64,000 bases of DNA from Sphingomonas morindae. Lineage in GTDB: Bacteria > Pseudomonadota > Alphaproteobacteria > Sphingomonadales > Sphingomonadaceae. The notes under the pieces are model-generated. The model was not told the DNA's origin and searched no databases. It worked only from the letters and a program-made list of their open reading frames with translations. The stretch lies in the NCBI RefSeq assembly GCF_023822065.1, contig NZ_CP084930.1, forward strand, positions 2,868,001-2,932,000, in the 5' to 3' direction. The position numbers were made by a program, and so were the translations under genes. Below, piece by piece: positions 45,382-54,506 of the stretch (positions are counted from its first letter, which is position 1; every line of letters starts with the position of its first letter).

Positions 45382-46808
45382 GCGGCGTCCTCGGTCGCCG
45401 TCTCGGCCAGCGCGGCGCGGGCGCCGCCGCGCTCCAGCCGCTCCAGCGCGGCGGCCACCGGGCCGATGAAGCGCGGGTCGCTAGCCAGCGCGGGCGGCAC
45501 GATCCCCGGCAGCGCGGCGAGCGCCCGCACGCGCGCCTCGGCCGAGCCGGCGTCGCGCAGCGCGGCGGCGGTATCGGCCGCGCGCGGATCGTCGACCACG
45601 AAGGCCGCGCCCTGATCGTCGCGGCCGCCCTGCCAGCGCATCCAGGCCGCCACGGCGAGCGCCAGCGCCGGGATCGGCAGATCGCGCGCGATCCGCCAGC
45701 CGATCGATGCCAGCAGGCGTTGCGGCAGCTTCTGCGATCCGTCCATCGCGATCTGGCGCGTGCCATGGGCAAGCGCGGCGTTGGCGAAGCGCGCCATCAA
45801 CGCGGCGCGATAGGCATGAAGGTCGAGCCCGGGCGGCGGCGTCAGCGTCGCGCCGGCCTCGTCCCACAGCCGCTCGACGAAGCGGCGCGCCTCGGGCAGG
45901 GCGACGACCTGGTCAACGGTGGCGATCCCCGCGAGCCCACCCAGATAGGCGATGGCGGAATGCGCGCCGTTGAGCAGCCGGAGCTTGGCGTCCTCCCAGG
46001 GGCCGACCGTCTCGGTCAGCTGCACGCCGAGCGCGGCGAGATCGGGGCGCGGGCCGCTGAAGCGATCCTCCACCACCCATTGCAGGAAGGGCTCGGTCTT
46101 GACGAGGCCGAGATCGGTGACGCCGGCGCGCGCCTCGAAGCCGGCGATGTCCGCCGCGTCGGTGGCCGGCACGATGCGGTCCACCATCGTCTGGGGGAAG
46201 GCGATCTCCGCCTCGATCCAGCGGGCGAGCGCGGGATCGTGCCGCTCGGCGACGGCCCGCACCTCGGCCGCGAGCCGCGCGCCGTTGTCGGGCAGATTGT
46301 CGCACGAGATCACCGTCAGCGGCGCCAGCCCGGCGGCGCGGCGCGCGGCGAGCCCGGCGGCGAGATAGGCGGCGGCGCTGACGGGCGCGGACAGGCTGTC
46401 CCCGGCGGCCGCATAGCCCTTCTCGGTGATGGTGAGCGTGACGATCCGCGTGTCCGCCGCCGCCAGCGCCGCCACCACCGCCTGCGGCGCCTCGGGCGCC
46501 ACCAGCACCTGCCGCACCGCGCCGATCACCCGCGCCCGCGCCGTCGCGCCCTCGCGCTCGATCAGCGTGTAGAGCCCGTCCTGCGGCGCGAGCTGGTCGC
46601 GCACGCCGGCGGCGCGCAGCGATACGCCGGTGATCGCCCAGCGCGGATCGCCCCCCGCGAGCGCCGCCTCGAACACCGCCGCCTGGTGCGCGCGGTGAAA
46701 GGCGCCGATGCCGAGATGCACCACGCCCGTGCGCATGGCGGCGCGGTCATAGCCCGGCCGGGCGATCTCGGCGGGCAGCGCCGCCAGCGTCGCGTCCGCT
46801 AGTCTCAC
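45378..46808 (-). CDS. uxuB: Mannitol dehydrogenase-family oxidoreductase, probable fructuronate reductase
   Basis: This is a 476-residue polyol-specific long-chain dehydrogenase. The N-terminal nucleotide motif is VVHLGIGAFHRAHQA. The catalytic Lys/Asn/His pattern sits in KLRLLNGAHSAIAYLGG. In this operon it would reduce D-fructuronate to D-mannonate with NADH, between UxaC and ManD. By sequence alone it could also be a mannitol or arabinitol dehydrogenase. It starts at GTG 46808, overlapping the uxaC stop as GTGA. Confidence 0.88.
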   Translation of the reverse strand: MRLADATLAALPAEIARPGYDRAAMRTGVVHLGIGAFHRAHQAAVFEAALAGGDPRWAITGVSLRAAGVRDQLAPQDGLYTLIEREGATARARVIGAVRQVLVAPEAPQAVVAALAAADTRIVTLTITEKGYAAAGDSLSAPVSAAAYLAAGLAARRAAGLAPLTVISCDNLPDNGARLAAEVRAVAERHDPALARWIEAEIAFPQTMVDRIVPATDAADIAGFEARAGVTDLGLVKTEPFLQWVVEDRFSGPRPDLAALGVQLTETVGPWEDAKLRLLNGAHSAIAYLGGLAGIATVDQVVALPEARRFVERLWDEAGATLTPPPGLDLHAYRAALMARFANAALAHGTRQIAMDGSQKLPQRLLASIGWRIARDLPIPALALAVAAWMRWQGGRDDQGAAFVVDDPRAADTAAALRDAGSAEARVRALAALPGIVPPALASDPRFIGPVAAALERLERGGARAALAETATEDAA

Positions 46809-48220
46809 AGCTTGTACGCCTCCTTGGCCAGCCGATAGGCGAGATCATGCGCCAGCGCCGCCGCCTCGTCCTCGTCGAGCCGATGCTCGGCGACAAGGCG
46901 GGCGAGGAAGCCGCAATCCATCCGCCGCGCGACATCGTGGCGCGCCGGAATGGACAGGAAGGCGCGCGTATCGTCGTTGAAGCCGACCGTGTTGTAGAAG
47001 CCGGCCGTCTCGGTCACGCGCTCGCGGAAGCGGCGCATGCCTTCGGGGCTGTCGTGGAACCACCAGGGCGGCCCCAGCTTGAGCGCCGGATAATGGCCGG
47101 CGAGCGGCGCCAGCTCACGGCTGTACACATCCTCGTCCAGCGTGAAGAGGATCAGCGTCAGCCGCGGATCATGGCCGTGCGCGTCGAGCAGCGGTTTGAG
47201 CGCGTGGACGAATTCGCTGGCCACCGGAATGTCCGCGCCCTTGTCGCGGCCGTGGCGGGCGAAGATGGCGGGCGCATGGTTGCGGTGCACGCCGGGGTGG
47301 AGCTGCATCACCATGCCGTCCTCCAGGCTCATCCGCGCCATTTCGGTCAGCATCTGCGCGCGGAACAGCTCGGCTTCGGCCGGTGTCGCGCCGTCGCCGC
47401 GCACCCGGTGGAACAGCGCCTCGGCCTCGGCGGCGGCGAGATCGGCGGTGGCCGCGCTCGGATGGCCGTGATCGGTGGAGGTGGCGCCGGCGGCGCGGAA
47501 GCGGGCGCGGTGGAAGCGGTGCGCCGCGAGATAGCCCTGCCAGCGCGCCGGATCCTCGCCCGCGCTGGCGCAGAAGCGCTCAACATTGGCGGCGAAGCCC
47601 GATGCCTCGGGATCCACCACCGGATCGGGCCGGTAGGCGGTCACGACGCGGCCGCCCCAGCCGCTCGCCCGAATTGCGGCGTGGTGCTTCAGCGGATCGA
47701 GCGGGCTCTCGGTGGTGGCGATCACCTCGATGTTGAAGCGCGCGTAGAGCGCGCGCGGGCGGAAGGCGGGGGTGGCGAGCGCCTCGGCGATGCGATCGTA
47801 GTAGAGATCGGCGGTCGCTGCCTCCAGCCGCACCTCCAGCCCGAACACCTCGGCGAAGACATAGTCCAGCCAGAGGCGCGAGGGCGTGCCCTGGAACAGC
47901 GCATAATGGTCGGCGAAGCGCCGCCAGATCACGCGCGGATCGCGTTCATGCGGCTGGCCGTCGCGGCTCGGCACGCCCAGCGCGTCGAGCGGCACGCCCT
48001 GGCTCACCAGCATCCGCAGCACATAATGATCGGGCACGATCAGCAGCTGCGCGGGATCGGCGAAGGCGGCATCGGTGGCGAACCAGGCCGGATCGGTATG
48101 GCCATGCGGGCTGATGATGGGCAGCCCCGCCACCTCCGCATGGAGGCGACGCGCGATCGCGCGCGTGCCCGGCTCGGCGGGGAAGAGACGGTCGGGATGG
48201 AGATGGAGTCTGTGGGTCAT
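46805..48220 (-). CDS. uxaC: Uronate isomerase
   Basis: This enzyme isomerises D-glucuronate to D-fructuronate (and galacturonate to tagaturonate), 471 residues. It belongs to the amidohydrolase-type barrel family: metal motif PHGHTDPAWF near residue 40, then WLDYVFAEVFG, ARFNIEVIATTESPLDPL and FTLDEDVYSRELAPL. The ATG at 48220 overlaps the transporter stop as ATGA. An upstream reading-frame extension runs through the transporter gene in another frame and is not real. Confidence 0.95.
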   Translation of the reverse strand: MTHRLHLHPDRLFPAEPGTRAIARRLHAEVAGLPIISPHGHTDPAWFATDAAFADPAQLLIVPDHYVLRMLVSQGVPLDALGVPSRDGQPHERDPRVIWRRFADHYALFQGTPSRLWLDYVFAEVFGLEVRLEAATADLYYDRIAEALATPAFRPRALYARFNIEVIATTESPLDPLKHHAAIRASGWGGRVVTAYRPDPVVDPEASGFAANVERFCASAGEDPARWQGYLAAHRFHRARFRAAGATSTDHGHPSAATADLAAAEAEALFHRVRGDGATPAEAELFRAQMLTEMARMSLEDGMVMQLHPGVHRNHAPAIFARHGRDKGADIPVASEFVHALKPLLDAHGHDPRLTLILFTLDEDVYSRELAPLAGHYPALKLGPPWWFHDSPEGMRRFRERVTETAGFYNTVGFNDDTRAFLSIPARHDVARRMDCGFLARLVAEHRLDEDEAAALAHDLAYRLAKEAYKL

Positions 48221-49506
48221 GCCGGATCGCGTACCAGTGCCTCGGTGGCGGCGGGCACATAGCCCGGATTGATGAGGTGATAGATGGCCAGCGCCAGCAG
48301 ATAGGCGATGCCGCAAAAGGCGAAGATCGGCGTGTAGCTGCTGACGGTGCCGAGCACCCAGCCCGCATATTTCGCCATCAGCATGCCGCCCGCCGCGCCG
48401 GCGAAGCCGCCCAGCCCGACGATCGAGCCCTGCGCCCAGCGCGGGAAGAGATCGGCCGGCATGGCGAAGAGGTTGGAGGAAAAGCCCTGGTGACCGGCGC
48501 AGGCGAGGCCGATCAGCGCCACCGCGACCCAGAGATTGGGCGCCTGCACCGCGAACATCACCGGCACCACCAGCAGCGCGCAGCCCAGCATGGCGCGCTT
48601 GCGGGCGCGGTTGGGGCTCACCCCGCGCGCCAGCATGCGCGAGGAGGCGAGCCCGCCCAGCACCGATCCGATGTCCGCGAGCAGATAGACCGCGATCAGC
48701 GGCGGCCCAAAGCCCTTGAGATCCACGCCATAGCGTTTGGAGAGGAAGTCCGGCAGCCAGAACAGGAACATCCACCAGACGGGATCGATCAGGAAACGCC
48801 CCAGCACATAGGCCCAGGTCTGGCGGAGGCGGAACAGGCGCAGATAGGGGATGGGGCGCTGCGTGATCGGCGGATCGCTCTCGATATAGGCGATCTCGGC
48901 GGCGCCGATCGCGGGATGCGCGCGCGGCCGGCGATAGAAGCCGAGCCACGCCACCAGCCATACGATGTTGATCGCGCCGGTGATCCAGAAGGCCGCGCGC
49001 CAGCCGAGCGCGAGCGCGATCGCCGGCACCAGCAACGGGGTGACGATCGCGCCGACATTGGCGCCGGCGTTGAAGATGCCGATGGCGAGCGCGCGCTCGC
49101 GCTGCGGAAACCATTCCGAGGCGGCGGCGAGCGCGGCGGGATAGGTGCCGCTCTCGCCAAGCGCGAGCGGCAGCCGCGCCAGCACGAAGCCGGCGGTGGA
49201 GGTGACGAAGGACTGGCAGAGATGCCCCAGCGTCCAAACCGCCATCGCCAGCGCATAGCCGGCGCGCGCGCCGATGCGGTCGATCAGCCGGCCGAACAGC
49301 AGGAAGCCGATGCCATAGGCGGCCTGGAACCAGAAGGCGACATCGCCATAGCCGCTTTCGGTCCAGCCATATTCGGCCTGCAGGCTGGGCTTGAGCACCG
49401 ACAGCACCAGCCGGTCGACATAGCTCAGCACGACGGCGAGGAAGATCAGCGCGCAGATGATCCAGCGGATCCGGCCGGCGGGGCGGGGCGGGGTCACCAG
49501 CTCCAC
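48217..49506 (-). CDS. MFS hexuronate transporter (ExuT-like)
   Basis: This is a 429-residue inner-membrane symporter of the anion:cation symporter family with about 12 helices. Motifs are [30 protein letters not shown], and [20 protein letters not shown]. Context (uxaC, uxuB, manD, GH67) makes glucuronate or a related hexuronate the likely cargo. I give the GTG at 49506, which has GAGGA about ten bases upstream and overlaps manD by 13 bases. The GTG at 49497 would give the four-base GTGA overlap seen elsewhere in this operon. Confidence 0.88.
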   Translation of the reverse strand: MELVTPPRPAGRIRWIICALIFLAVVLSYVDRLVLSVLKPSLQAEYGWTESGYGDVAFWFQAAYGIGFLLFGRLIDRIGARAGYALAMAVWTLGHLCQSFVTSTAGFVLARLPLALGESGTYPAALAAASEWFPQRERALAIGIFNAGANVGAIVTPLLVPAIALALGWRAAFWITGAINIVWLVAWLGFYRRPRAHPAIGAAEIAYIESDPPITQRPIPYLRLFRLRQTWAYVLGRFLIDPVWWMFLFWLPDFLSKRYGVDLKGFGPPLIAVYLLADIGSVLGGLASSRMLARGVSPNRARKRAMLGCALLVVPVMFAVQAPNLWVAVALIGLACAGHQGFSSNLFAMPADLFPRWAQGSIVGLGGFAGAAGGMLMAKYAGWVLGTVSSYTPIFAFCGIAYLLALAIYHLINPGYVPAATEALVRDPA

Positions 49507-50705
49507 AGCGTGCCGTCCTCGAGCCGGGCGACCGGCAGATAGGCACGTTTATAGGGATAGGTGGCGGCCTGCGCCTCGTCGATATCGACGCCGAGGCCGG
49601 GCGCCTCGCCCGGGTGCATCTGCCCCGCCTCGAAGCGATAGGCGTGCGGGAAGACGCGGTCGGTCTCGTCCGTCTGCGCCATATATTCCTGGATGCCGAA
49701 ATTAGGCACCGAGAGATCGAAATGCAGCGCCGCCGCCATCGCCACCGGCGAGAGATCGGTGGCGCCGTGGCAGCCGGTGCGGACCTGATAGAGATCGGCG
49801 AGCGCGGCGATGCGACGCAAATGGGTGAGGCCGCCGGCATGGGTGACCGTCGCCCGGATATAGTCGATGAGCTGGTTCTCGATCAGCGTCTTGGCATCCC
49901 AGATCGCGTTGAACACCTCGCCCACCGCCAATGGCGTGGTACTGTGCTGGCGGATCAGGCGAAAGCCGTCCTGATTTTCGGCCGGCGTCGCGTCCTCGAT
50001 CCAGAAGGGCCGATAGGGTTCGAGATCCTTGGCGAGCCGCGCCGCCTCGATCGGGGTGAGGCGGTGATGGACATCGTGGAGCAGATGCACGTCCGGGCCC
50101 AGCGCCTCGCGCGCGGCGGCGAAGAGCGGCGGCACGATGCGCAGATATTTCTCGGTGGACCAGATCGTCTCGGTCGGCAGATCGCTGTCCGCCGGTTCGT
50201 AGCGGTCGCGCCGCTTGGAGACGCCATAGGTGCCCGCCATGCCCGGCACGCCGCATTGCAGCCGCACCGCCTTATAGCCTTGGTCGATATAGCCGCGCGC
50301 CGCCGCGATGGTGTCGTCGATGCCGACGCCATTGGCATGGCCATAGACCATCACCGCCTCGCGGCTGGCGCCGCCGAGCAGCTGATAGACCGGCAGGCCC
50401 GCGATCTTGCCCTTGATGTCCCACAGGGCCATGTCGACGGCGGCGATCGCGCTCATCGTCACCGGGCCGCGCCGCCAATAGGCACCCTTGTAGAGGAACT
50501 GCCAGATATCCTCGATCCGGTGCGCGTCGCGGCCGATCAGGCAGGGCACGACGTGCTCGGAGAGATAGGCCGCCACCGCCAGTTCGCGGCCGTTGAGCGT
50601 GGCGTCGCCCACGCCATGGACGCCGGCGTCGGTCTCGATCTTGAGCGTCACGAAGTTGCGGCCGGGGCAGGTGACGATCACCCGGGCATCGGTGATTCGG
50701 GGCAT
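49494..50705 (-). CDS. manD: D-mannonate dehydratase, enolase superfamily
   Basis: This enzyme dehydrates D-mannonate to 2-keto-3-deoxy-D-gluconate, 403 residues. The residues used by the characterised Novosphingobium enzyme are all present with a one-residue shift: Arg148, Tyr160, metal ligands Asp211, Glu237 and Glu263, and His213. The mobile loop [17 protein letters not shown] is also kept. It is the first gene of a five-gene operon (manD, transporter, uxaC, uxuB, GH35) read from a promoter-operator region at 50812-50851. Confidence 0.96.
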   Translation of the reverse strand: MPRITDARVIVTCPGRNFVTLKIETDAGVHGVGDATLNGRELAVAAYLSEHVVPCLIGRDAHRIEDIWQFLYKGAYWRRGPVTMSAIAAVDMALWDIKGKIAGLPVYQLLGGASREAVMVYGHANGVGIDDTIAAARGYIDQGYKAVRLQCGVPGMAGTYGVSKRRDRYEPADSDLPTETIWSTEKYLRIVPPLFAAAREALGPDVHLLHDVHHRLTPIEAARLAKDLEPYRPFWIEDATPAENQDGFRLIRQHSTTPLAVGEVFNAIWDAKTLIENQLIDYIRATVTHAGGLTHLRRIAALADLYQVRTGCHGATDLSPVAMAAALHFDLSVPNFGIQEYMAQTDETDRVFPHAYRFEAGQMHPGEAPGLGVDIDEAQAATYPYKRAYLPVARLEDGTLWSW

Positions 50706-50811
50706 GGCGGCGCCGCTCAGCCGCGCGCGCGGCGCAAAAGGGCCGTGCGTCTTGAACCAAAATGCATGATCGTCTCCTCGCCTGCCTCGCCACCGGTCGA
50801 CCGGTTGTATC

Positions 50812-50825
50812 TGATAGCGCTACCA
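50812..50825. promoter_or_regulatory. LacI-type operator between manD and GH67
   Basis: TGATAGCGCTACCA is a 14-bp palindrome with one mismatch and a central GC. It differs by one base from the operator at 43658-43671. It directly abuts the -10 of the manD promoter, a position suited to repression. Confidence 0.78.
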
Positions 50826-50851
50826 TGATAGCAGCGGGCCGGGCTTGTCAA
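50825..50851 (-). promoter_or_regulatory. Candidate promoter of the manD hexuronate operon
   Basis: On the minus strand TTGACA (50851-50846, perfect -35) and TATCAT (50830-50825) are separated by 15 bases, slightly short. The operator overlaps the last base of the -10 and extends over the expected transcription start. Confidence 0.6.
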
Positions 50852-50917
50852 CGGCCGCCGGCAAAAGCGGGCCCGTTATCGCCGACGCCTCGGAAGGGCG
50901 CGGCAAGGGAAGAGGGG

Positions 50918-53077
50918 ATGCACATGGGCTTGAGGCTTTGGCGCTGGGCGATGATGGTGGCGCTCGCATCCGCGCCGCTCGGCGCCGCGCGCGCCGATGA
51001 TGGCTATGATCTGTGGCTGCGCTATCGCCCCGTCGCCGCGCCGGCGCGCGCGGCGCTGGCGGCGCAGGCGCGAAGCCTCGTCATCCCCGGCCGTTCCGCG
51101 ACGCTGGATGCCGCCGCGGCCGAGCTGCGGCGCGGCCTGGGCGGCATGGCGGGCGTCGCGCCGCCGGCCGCCGCCACGCTCGCCCCCGGCGCGATCCTGC
51201 TCGCCCGCCCGGCCGAGGCGCGCCGGCTCGGCGTGGCGGTCGCGGATGCGCCCGAGCTTGGCCGCGAGGGCTTTCGGCTGCGTGGCATGGCGTGGCGCGG
51301 CGGCCGGATCACGCTGGTTCTCGCCAATAGCGACCTGGGCCTGCTCTATGGCGCCTTCCGCCTGCTCGAGCGGATCGAGGCGGGCGAGCGGCCGGACCGG
51401 ATCGATTTCGCCACCGCCCCGCATTTGGCGCTGCGCATGCTCGACCATTGGGACAATCTGGATGGCGGGGTGGAGCGCGGCTATGCGGGCCATTCGATCT
51501 GGGACTGGTGGCACCTGCCGGATCGCGCCGATCCGCGCTACACCGATTATGCGCGCGCCAACGCCTCGATCGGCATCAACGGCACCGTGCTCAACAATGT
51601 CAATGCGAGCGCCGAGTCGCTGAGCCCGCGCTACATCGCCAAGGCGGCGGCGCTGGCGGATATTTTCCGTCCCTATGGCATCAAGGTCTATCTCTCGGCG
51701 CGCTTCTCGGCGCCGATCGAGCTGGGCGGATTGAAGACGGCGGATCCGCTCGATCCCGGCGTGCGCGCCTGGTGGCGGGCCAAGGCGGACGAGATTTACC
51801 GCGCCATTCCCGATTTCGGCGGCTTCCTCGTCAAGGCCAATTCGGAAGGCCAGCCCGGACCGCAGGATTATCACCGCAGCCATGCCGAGGGCGCCGCCGC
51901 GCTGGCGGACGCGGTCCGCCCGCATGGCGGCGTGATCCTCTACCGCGCCTTTGTCTATGCGCACGACAATCCCGAGGACCGCGCCAAACAGGCCTATGAC
52001 GATTTCAAGCCGCTGGATGGCCGGTTCGCGGACAATGTCATCGTCCAGGTGAAGAACGGCCCGATCGATTTCCAGCCGCGCGAGCCCTTCCATCCGCTGT
52101 TCGGCGCCATGCTGCGCACGCCGTTGATGATGGAAGTGCAGATCACCAAGGAATATCTCGGCTTCGCCACCCATCTCGTCTATCTCGGCCCGCTCTTCGA
52201 GGAAGTGCTGAGAAGCGATACCAGCGGCGCCGGCGGCCCAAGCGTGGCGCAGGTGCTGGAGCGCGGCGCCGGCCGCCCGGGGCTTGGCGGCATGGCTGGG
52301 GTTGCCAATATCGGCGACGACCGCAACTGGTCGGGCTCGATCTTCGATCAGGCCAATTGGTTCGCCTTTGGCCGGCTCGCCTGGGATCCGGAGGCCAGTT
52401 CGGAGGCGATCGCGCGCGAATGGACCGCGATCAGCTTCACGCCCGATCCGCGCTTCGTGACGCCGGTGGTGGCGATGATGATGGGCTCGCGCGAGGCGGC
52501 GGTGAACTATATGACGCCGCTCGGCCTCGCCCATCAGATGGCGACGGGCCATCATTACGGTCCGGGCCCCTGGGTCCATGATCTCGCCCGGCCCGAATGG
52601 AACCCCACTTATTACGCCCGCGCCGATGCCGATGGGATCGGCTTTGATCGCACCGCGACGGGTAGCAACGCCATCGCCCAATATGCGCCCGATCTCGCGC
52701 GCCGCCTCGCCGATCCGCGCACCACGCCCGAGGCGCTGCTGCTCTGGTTCCACCATCTCCCCTGGAGCTATCGCCTCGCCGATGGCGAAACCTTGTGGGA
52801 GGGGCTGGTGCGCCACTATGATCGCGGGGTCGCCAGCGTGGCGGCGATGCGCCGGCAATGGGCGGCGCTCGCCCCCTATGTCGATCCCGAACGCTTCGCG
52901 CTGACCGAGACCTATCTTGCCATCCAGCAGCGCGAGGCGCAGTGGTGGCGCGATGCGAGCATCGCCTATTGGCGCTCGGTTTCGCACCGCCCGCTGCCGG
53001 CAAATGTCGCGCCGCCCGCGCATGATCTTGATTATTATGAATCGCTCCGCTTTCCTTACGCACCCGGTCACATATGA
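50918..53077 (+). CDS. aguA: Exported GH67 alpha-glucuronidase
   Basis: This enzyme removes (4-O-methyl)-D-glucuronic acid from xylo-oligosaccharides, 719 residues. A signal peptide ends at about residue 26 (GAARA). By alignment with the Cellvibrio enzyme the catalytic residues are Glu310 (NSEGQPGPQDY), Asp384 (KNGPIDFQPREPF) and Glu412 (EVQITKEYLG). It starts at ATG 50918 after AAGGGAAGAGGGG; ATG 50924 is equally spaced. It is divergent from manD across a shared operator. It overlaps a LacI gene by four bases. The signal peptide places it in the periplasm or outer membrane, so oligosaccharides from the TonB receptor could be trimmed there. Confidence 0.95.
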   Translation: MHMGLRLWRWAMMVALASAPLGAARADDGYDLWLRYRPVAAPARAALAAQARSLVIPGRSATLDAAAAELRRGLGGMAGVAPPAAATLAPGAILLARPAEARRLGVAVADAPELGREGFRLRGMAWRGGRITLVLANSDLGLLYGAFRLLERIEAGERPDRIDFATAPHLALRMLDHWDNLDGGVERGYAGHSIWDWWHLPDRADPRYTDYARANASIGINGTVLNNVNASAESLSPRYIAKAAALADIFRPYGIKVYLSARFSAPIELGGLKTADPLDPGVRAWWRAKADEIYRAIPDFGGFLVKANSEGQPGPQDYHRSHAEGAAALADAVRPHGGVILYRAFVYAHDNPEDRAKQAYDDFKPLDGRFADNVIVQVKNGPIDFQPREPFHPLFGAMLRTPLMMEVQITKEYLGFATHLVYLGPLFEEVLRSDTSGAGGPSVAQVLERGAGRPGLGGMAGVANIGDDRNWSGSIFDQANWFAFGRLAWDPEASSEAIAREWTAISFTPDPRFVTPVVAMMMGSREAAVNYMTPLGLAHQMATGHHYGPGPWVHDLARPEWNPTYYARADADGIGFDRTATGSNAIAQYAPDLARRLADPRTTPEALLLWFHHLPWSYRLADGETLWEGLVRHYDRGVASVAAMRRQWAALAPYVDPERFALTETYLAIQQREAQWWRDASIAYWRSVSHRPLPANVAPPAHDLDYYESLRFPYAPGHI

Positions 53078-54150
53078 AGGCGATGCGCTCCAAACCCCCA
53101 AGACGCCCCAGCGGCGCGCCCACCCTCAGCGATGTCGCGCGCGCCGCGGGCGTGTCCGCGATGACGGTGTCGCGCGTCATCAACCGGGAGGACAATGTCC
53201 GCGCCGCCACGCGCGATGCGGTGCAGGCGGCGATCGAGGCGCTCGGCTATATGCCCAACGCCGCCGCGCGCTCGCTGGCCGGCGCCAGCCAGATCCGGCT
53301 CGGCCTTTTGTTCAGCAATCCCAGCGCCTCCTATCTCAACGCGCTGCTCGTCGGCGGCCTGGATCAGGCGAGCCGCGCCGATGTCCAGCTCGTCGTCGAG
53401 AAATGCGAGCCCGGCGTGCATGAGGGGGAGGTGGCGCGGCGGCTGCTGTCCTCGGGCATCGAAGGGCTGATCCTGCCGCCGCCGCTGTGCGACAGCCCGC
53501 GCATCCTCGACGTGCTGGCCGCGCAGGACGGGCTGGCGGTGGGCATTGGCAGCGCCGGCACCGCGCCGCATTTCTCCACCGTGGGCATCGACAGTTTCGA
53601 GGCCGCGCGCGCGATGACGGCGCATATCGTCGCGCTCGGCCATCGCCGCATCGGCTTCATCCGCGGCAATCCCGCGCAGACCGCGAGCGCGCGCGGCCTG
53701 GCCGGCTATCGGGAGGCGCTGGCGGCGGCCGGCATCGCCTTCGAGCCCGAGCTGGTGGCGCAGGGCCTGTTCACCTACCGCTCGGGGCTGGATGCGGCGG
53801 AGCAGCTGCTCGACAGCGCCAATCCGCCCTCGGCGATCTTCGCCAGCAACGACGATATGGCCGCCGCCACGGTGGCGGTCGCGCACCGGCGCGGGCTCGA
53901 TGTGCCCGGCGATCTCACCGTCTGCGGCTTCGACGACACCGCGCTCGCCACCACCATCTGGCCCGAACTCACCACCATCCGGCAGCCGATCGGCGATATG
54001 TCGCGCGCGGCGGTGGATCTGCTGCTGGCGGCGGTGCGGCGGCGGCGCGCCGGCGAGGCGCCCGAAGCCCAGCATCTCGTGCTCGAGCACGAACTGATCC
54101 GCCGGCAGAGCGACGCCGCACCGCGTCGCCGCCCGCCGGCGCGCGGCTGA
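53074..54150 (+). CDS. LacI-family regulator of the hexuronate locus
   Basis: This is a 358-residue repressor. The HTH is at about 17-39 (TLSDVARAAGVSAMTVSRVI), with the hinge AAARSLAGASQIRLG and a sugar-binding domain (LILPPPLCDSP, VGIDSFEAARAMTAHIVALGHRRIGFI, AIFASNDDMAAATV, VCGFDDTALATTIW). The ATG overlaps the GH67 stop, so it is co-expressed with that enzyme. Its most likely sites are the palindromes at 50812 and 43658, giving self-control. The inducer is probably a glucuronate-derived intermediate, which is inference. It is convergent with ridA, with an eight-base gap. Confidence 0.92.
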   Translation: MKAMRSKPPRRPSGAPTLSDVARAAGVSAMTVSRVINREDNVRAATRDAVQAAIEALGYMPNAAARSLAGASQIRLGLLFSNPSASYLNALLVGGLDQASRADVQLVVEKCEPGVHEGEVARRLLSSGIEGLILPPPLCDSPRILDVLAAQDGLAVGIGSAGTAPHFSTVGIDSFEAARAMTAHIVALGHRRIGFIRGNPAQTASARGLAGYREALAAAGIAFEPELVAQGLFTYRSGLDAAEQLLDSANPPSAIFASNDDMAAATVAVAHRRGLDVPGDLTVCGFDDTALATTIWPELTTIRQPIGDMSRAAVDLLLAAVRRRRAGEAPEAQHLVLEHELIRRQSDAAPRRRPPARG

Positions 54151-54158
54151 AGTCCGGC

Positions 54159-54506
54159 TCAGCCCCGGGCGGCGATGATGATGATCTCCACCTTATAGTC
54201 CGGGCTCGCGAGCCGCGCCTCGCCCGTGGCGCGCGCGGGCGGCGCGACATCGGCGATCCAGGCGTCCCACACGCCGTTCATCTCCTCGAAGTCCGCCATG
54301 TCCGCCAGCCAGATCGTGGCCATCAGCAGCTGCGCCTTGCTGCTTCCCGCCTGGGCGAGCAGCGCCTCCACCTCGGCGAGCGCGGTGCGCGTCTGCTCGG
54401 CCACGCTCTCGCCCGGCGCGCCGACCTGGCCGGCGAGATAGATGGTATCGCCATGGATCACGGCCTGGCTCATGCGCGGGCCGGGTTCGATGCGGGTGAT
54501 GGTCAT
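54159..54506 (-). CDS. ridA: RidA-family enamine/imine deaminase
   Basis: This is a 115-residue YjgF/RidA-type protein. Family enzymes hydrolyse reactive imines and enamines such as 2-aminoacrylate. It has IYLAGQVG near the N terminus and the acid-rich C-terminal strand [10 protein letters not shown]. The motif order [38 protein letters not shown] fits, although the C-terminal segment differs from the classical RidA Arg-x-x-Cys-Val pattern. It overlaps the dehydrogenase gene by four bases (ATGA). It would clear imines made by that enzyme. Confidence 0.88.
   Translation of the reverse strand: MTITRIEPGPRMSQAVIHGDTIYLAGQVGAPGESVAEQTRTALAEVEALLAQAGSSKAQLLMATIWLADMADFEEMNGVWDAWIADVAPPARATGEARLASPDYKVEIIIIAARG

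Larger units (their letters stand above)
50706..50917. promoter_or_regulatory. Divergent regulatory region, manD operon / GH67 gene
   Basis: This 212-base gap holds the LacI-type operator and the manD promoter listed separately, plus a second TGATAGC half-site at 50826-50832. No clear plus-strand promoter for the GH67 gene could be fixed. One operator between the two starts could control both directions. Confidence 0.55.

Noticed and set aside
46805-49840. A 1011-codon frame containing uxaC at its end
   Set aside because: The first 540 codons run through the transporter gene in a different frame. Only the part from ATG 48220 is uronate isomerase.
50876-53101. A minus-strand open frame of about 740 codons opposite the GH67 gene
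   Set aside because: The plus strand carries the full GH67 catalytic set, while this frame has no motif and an atypical composition.
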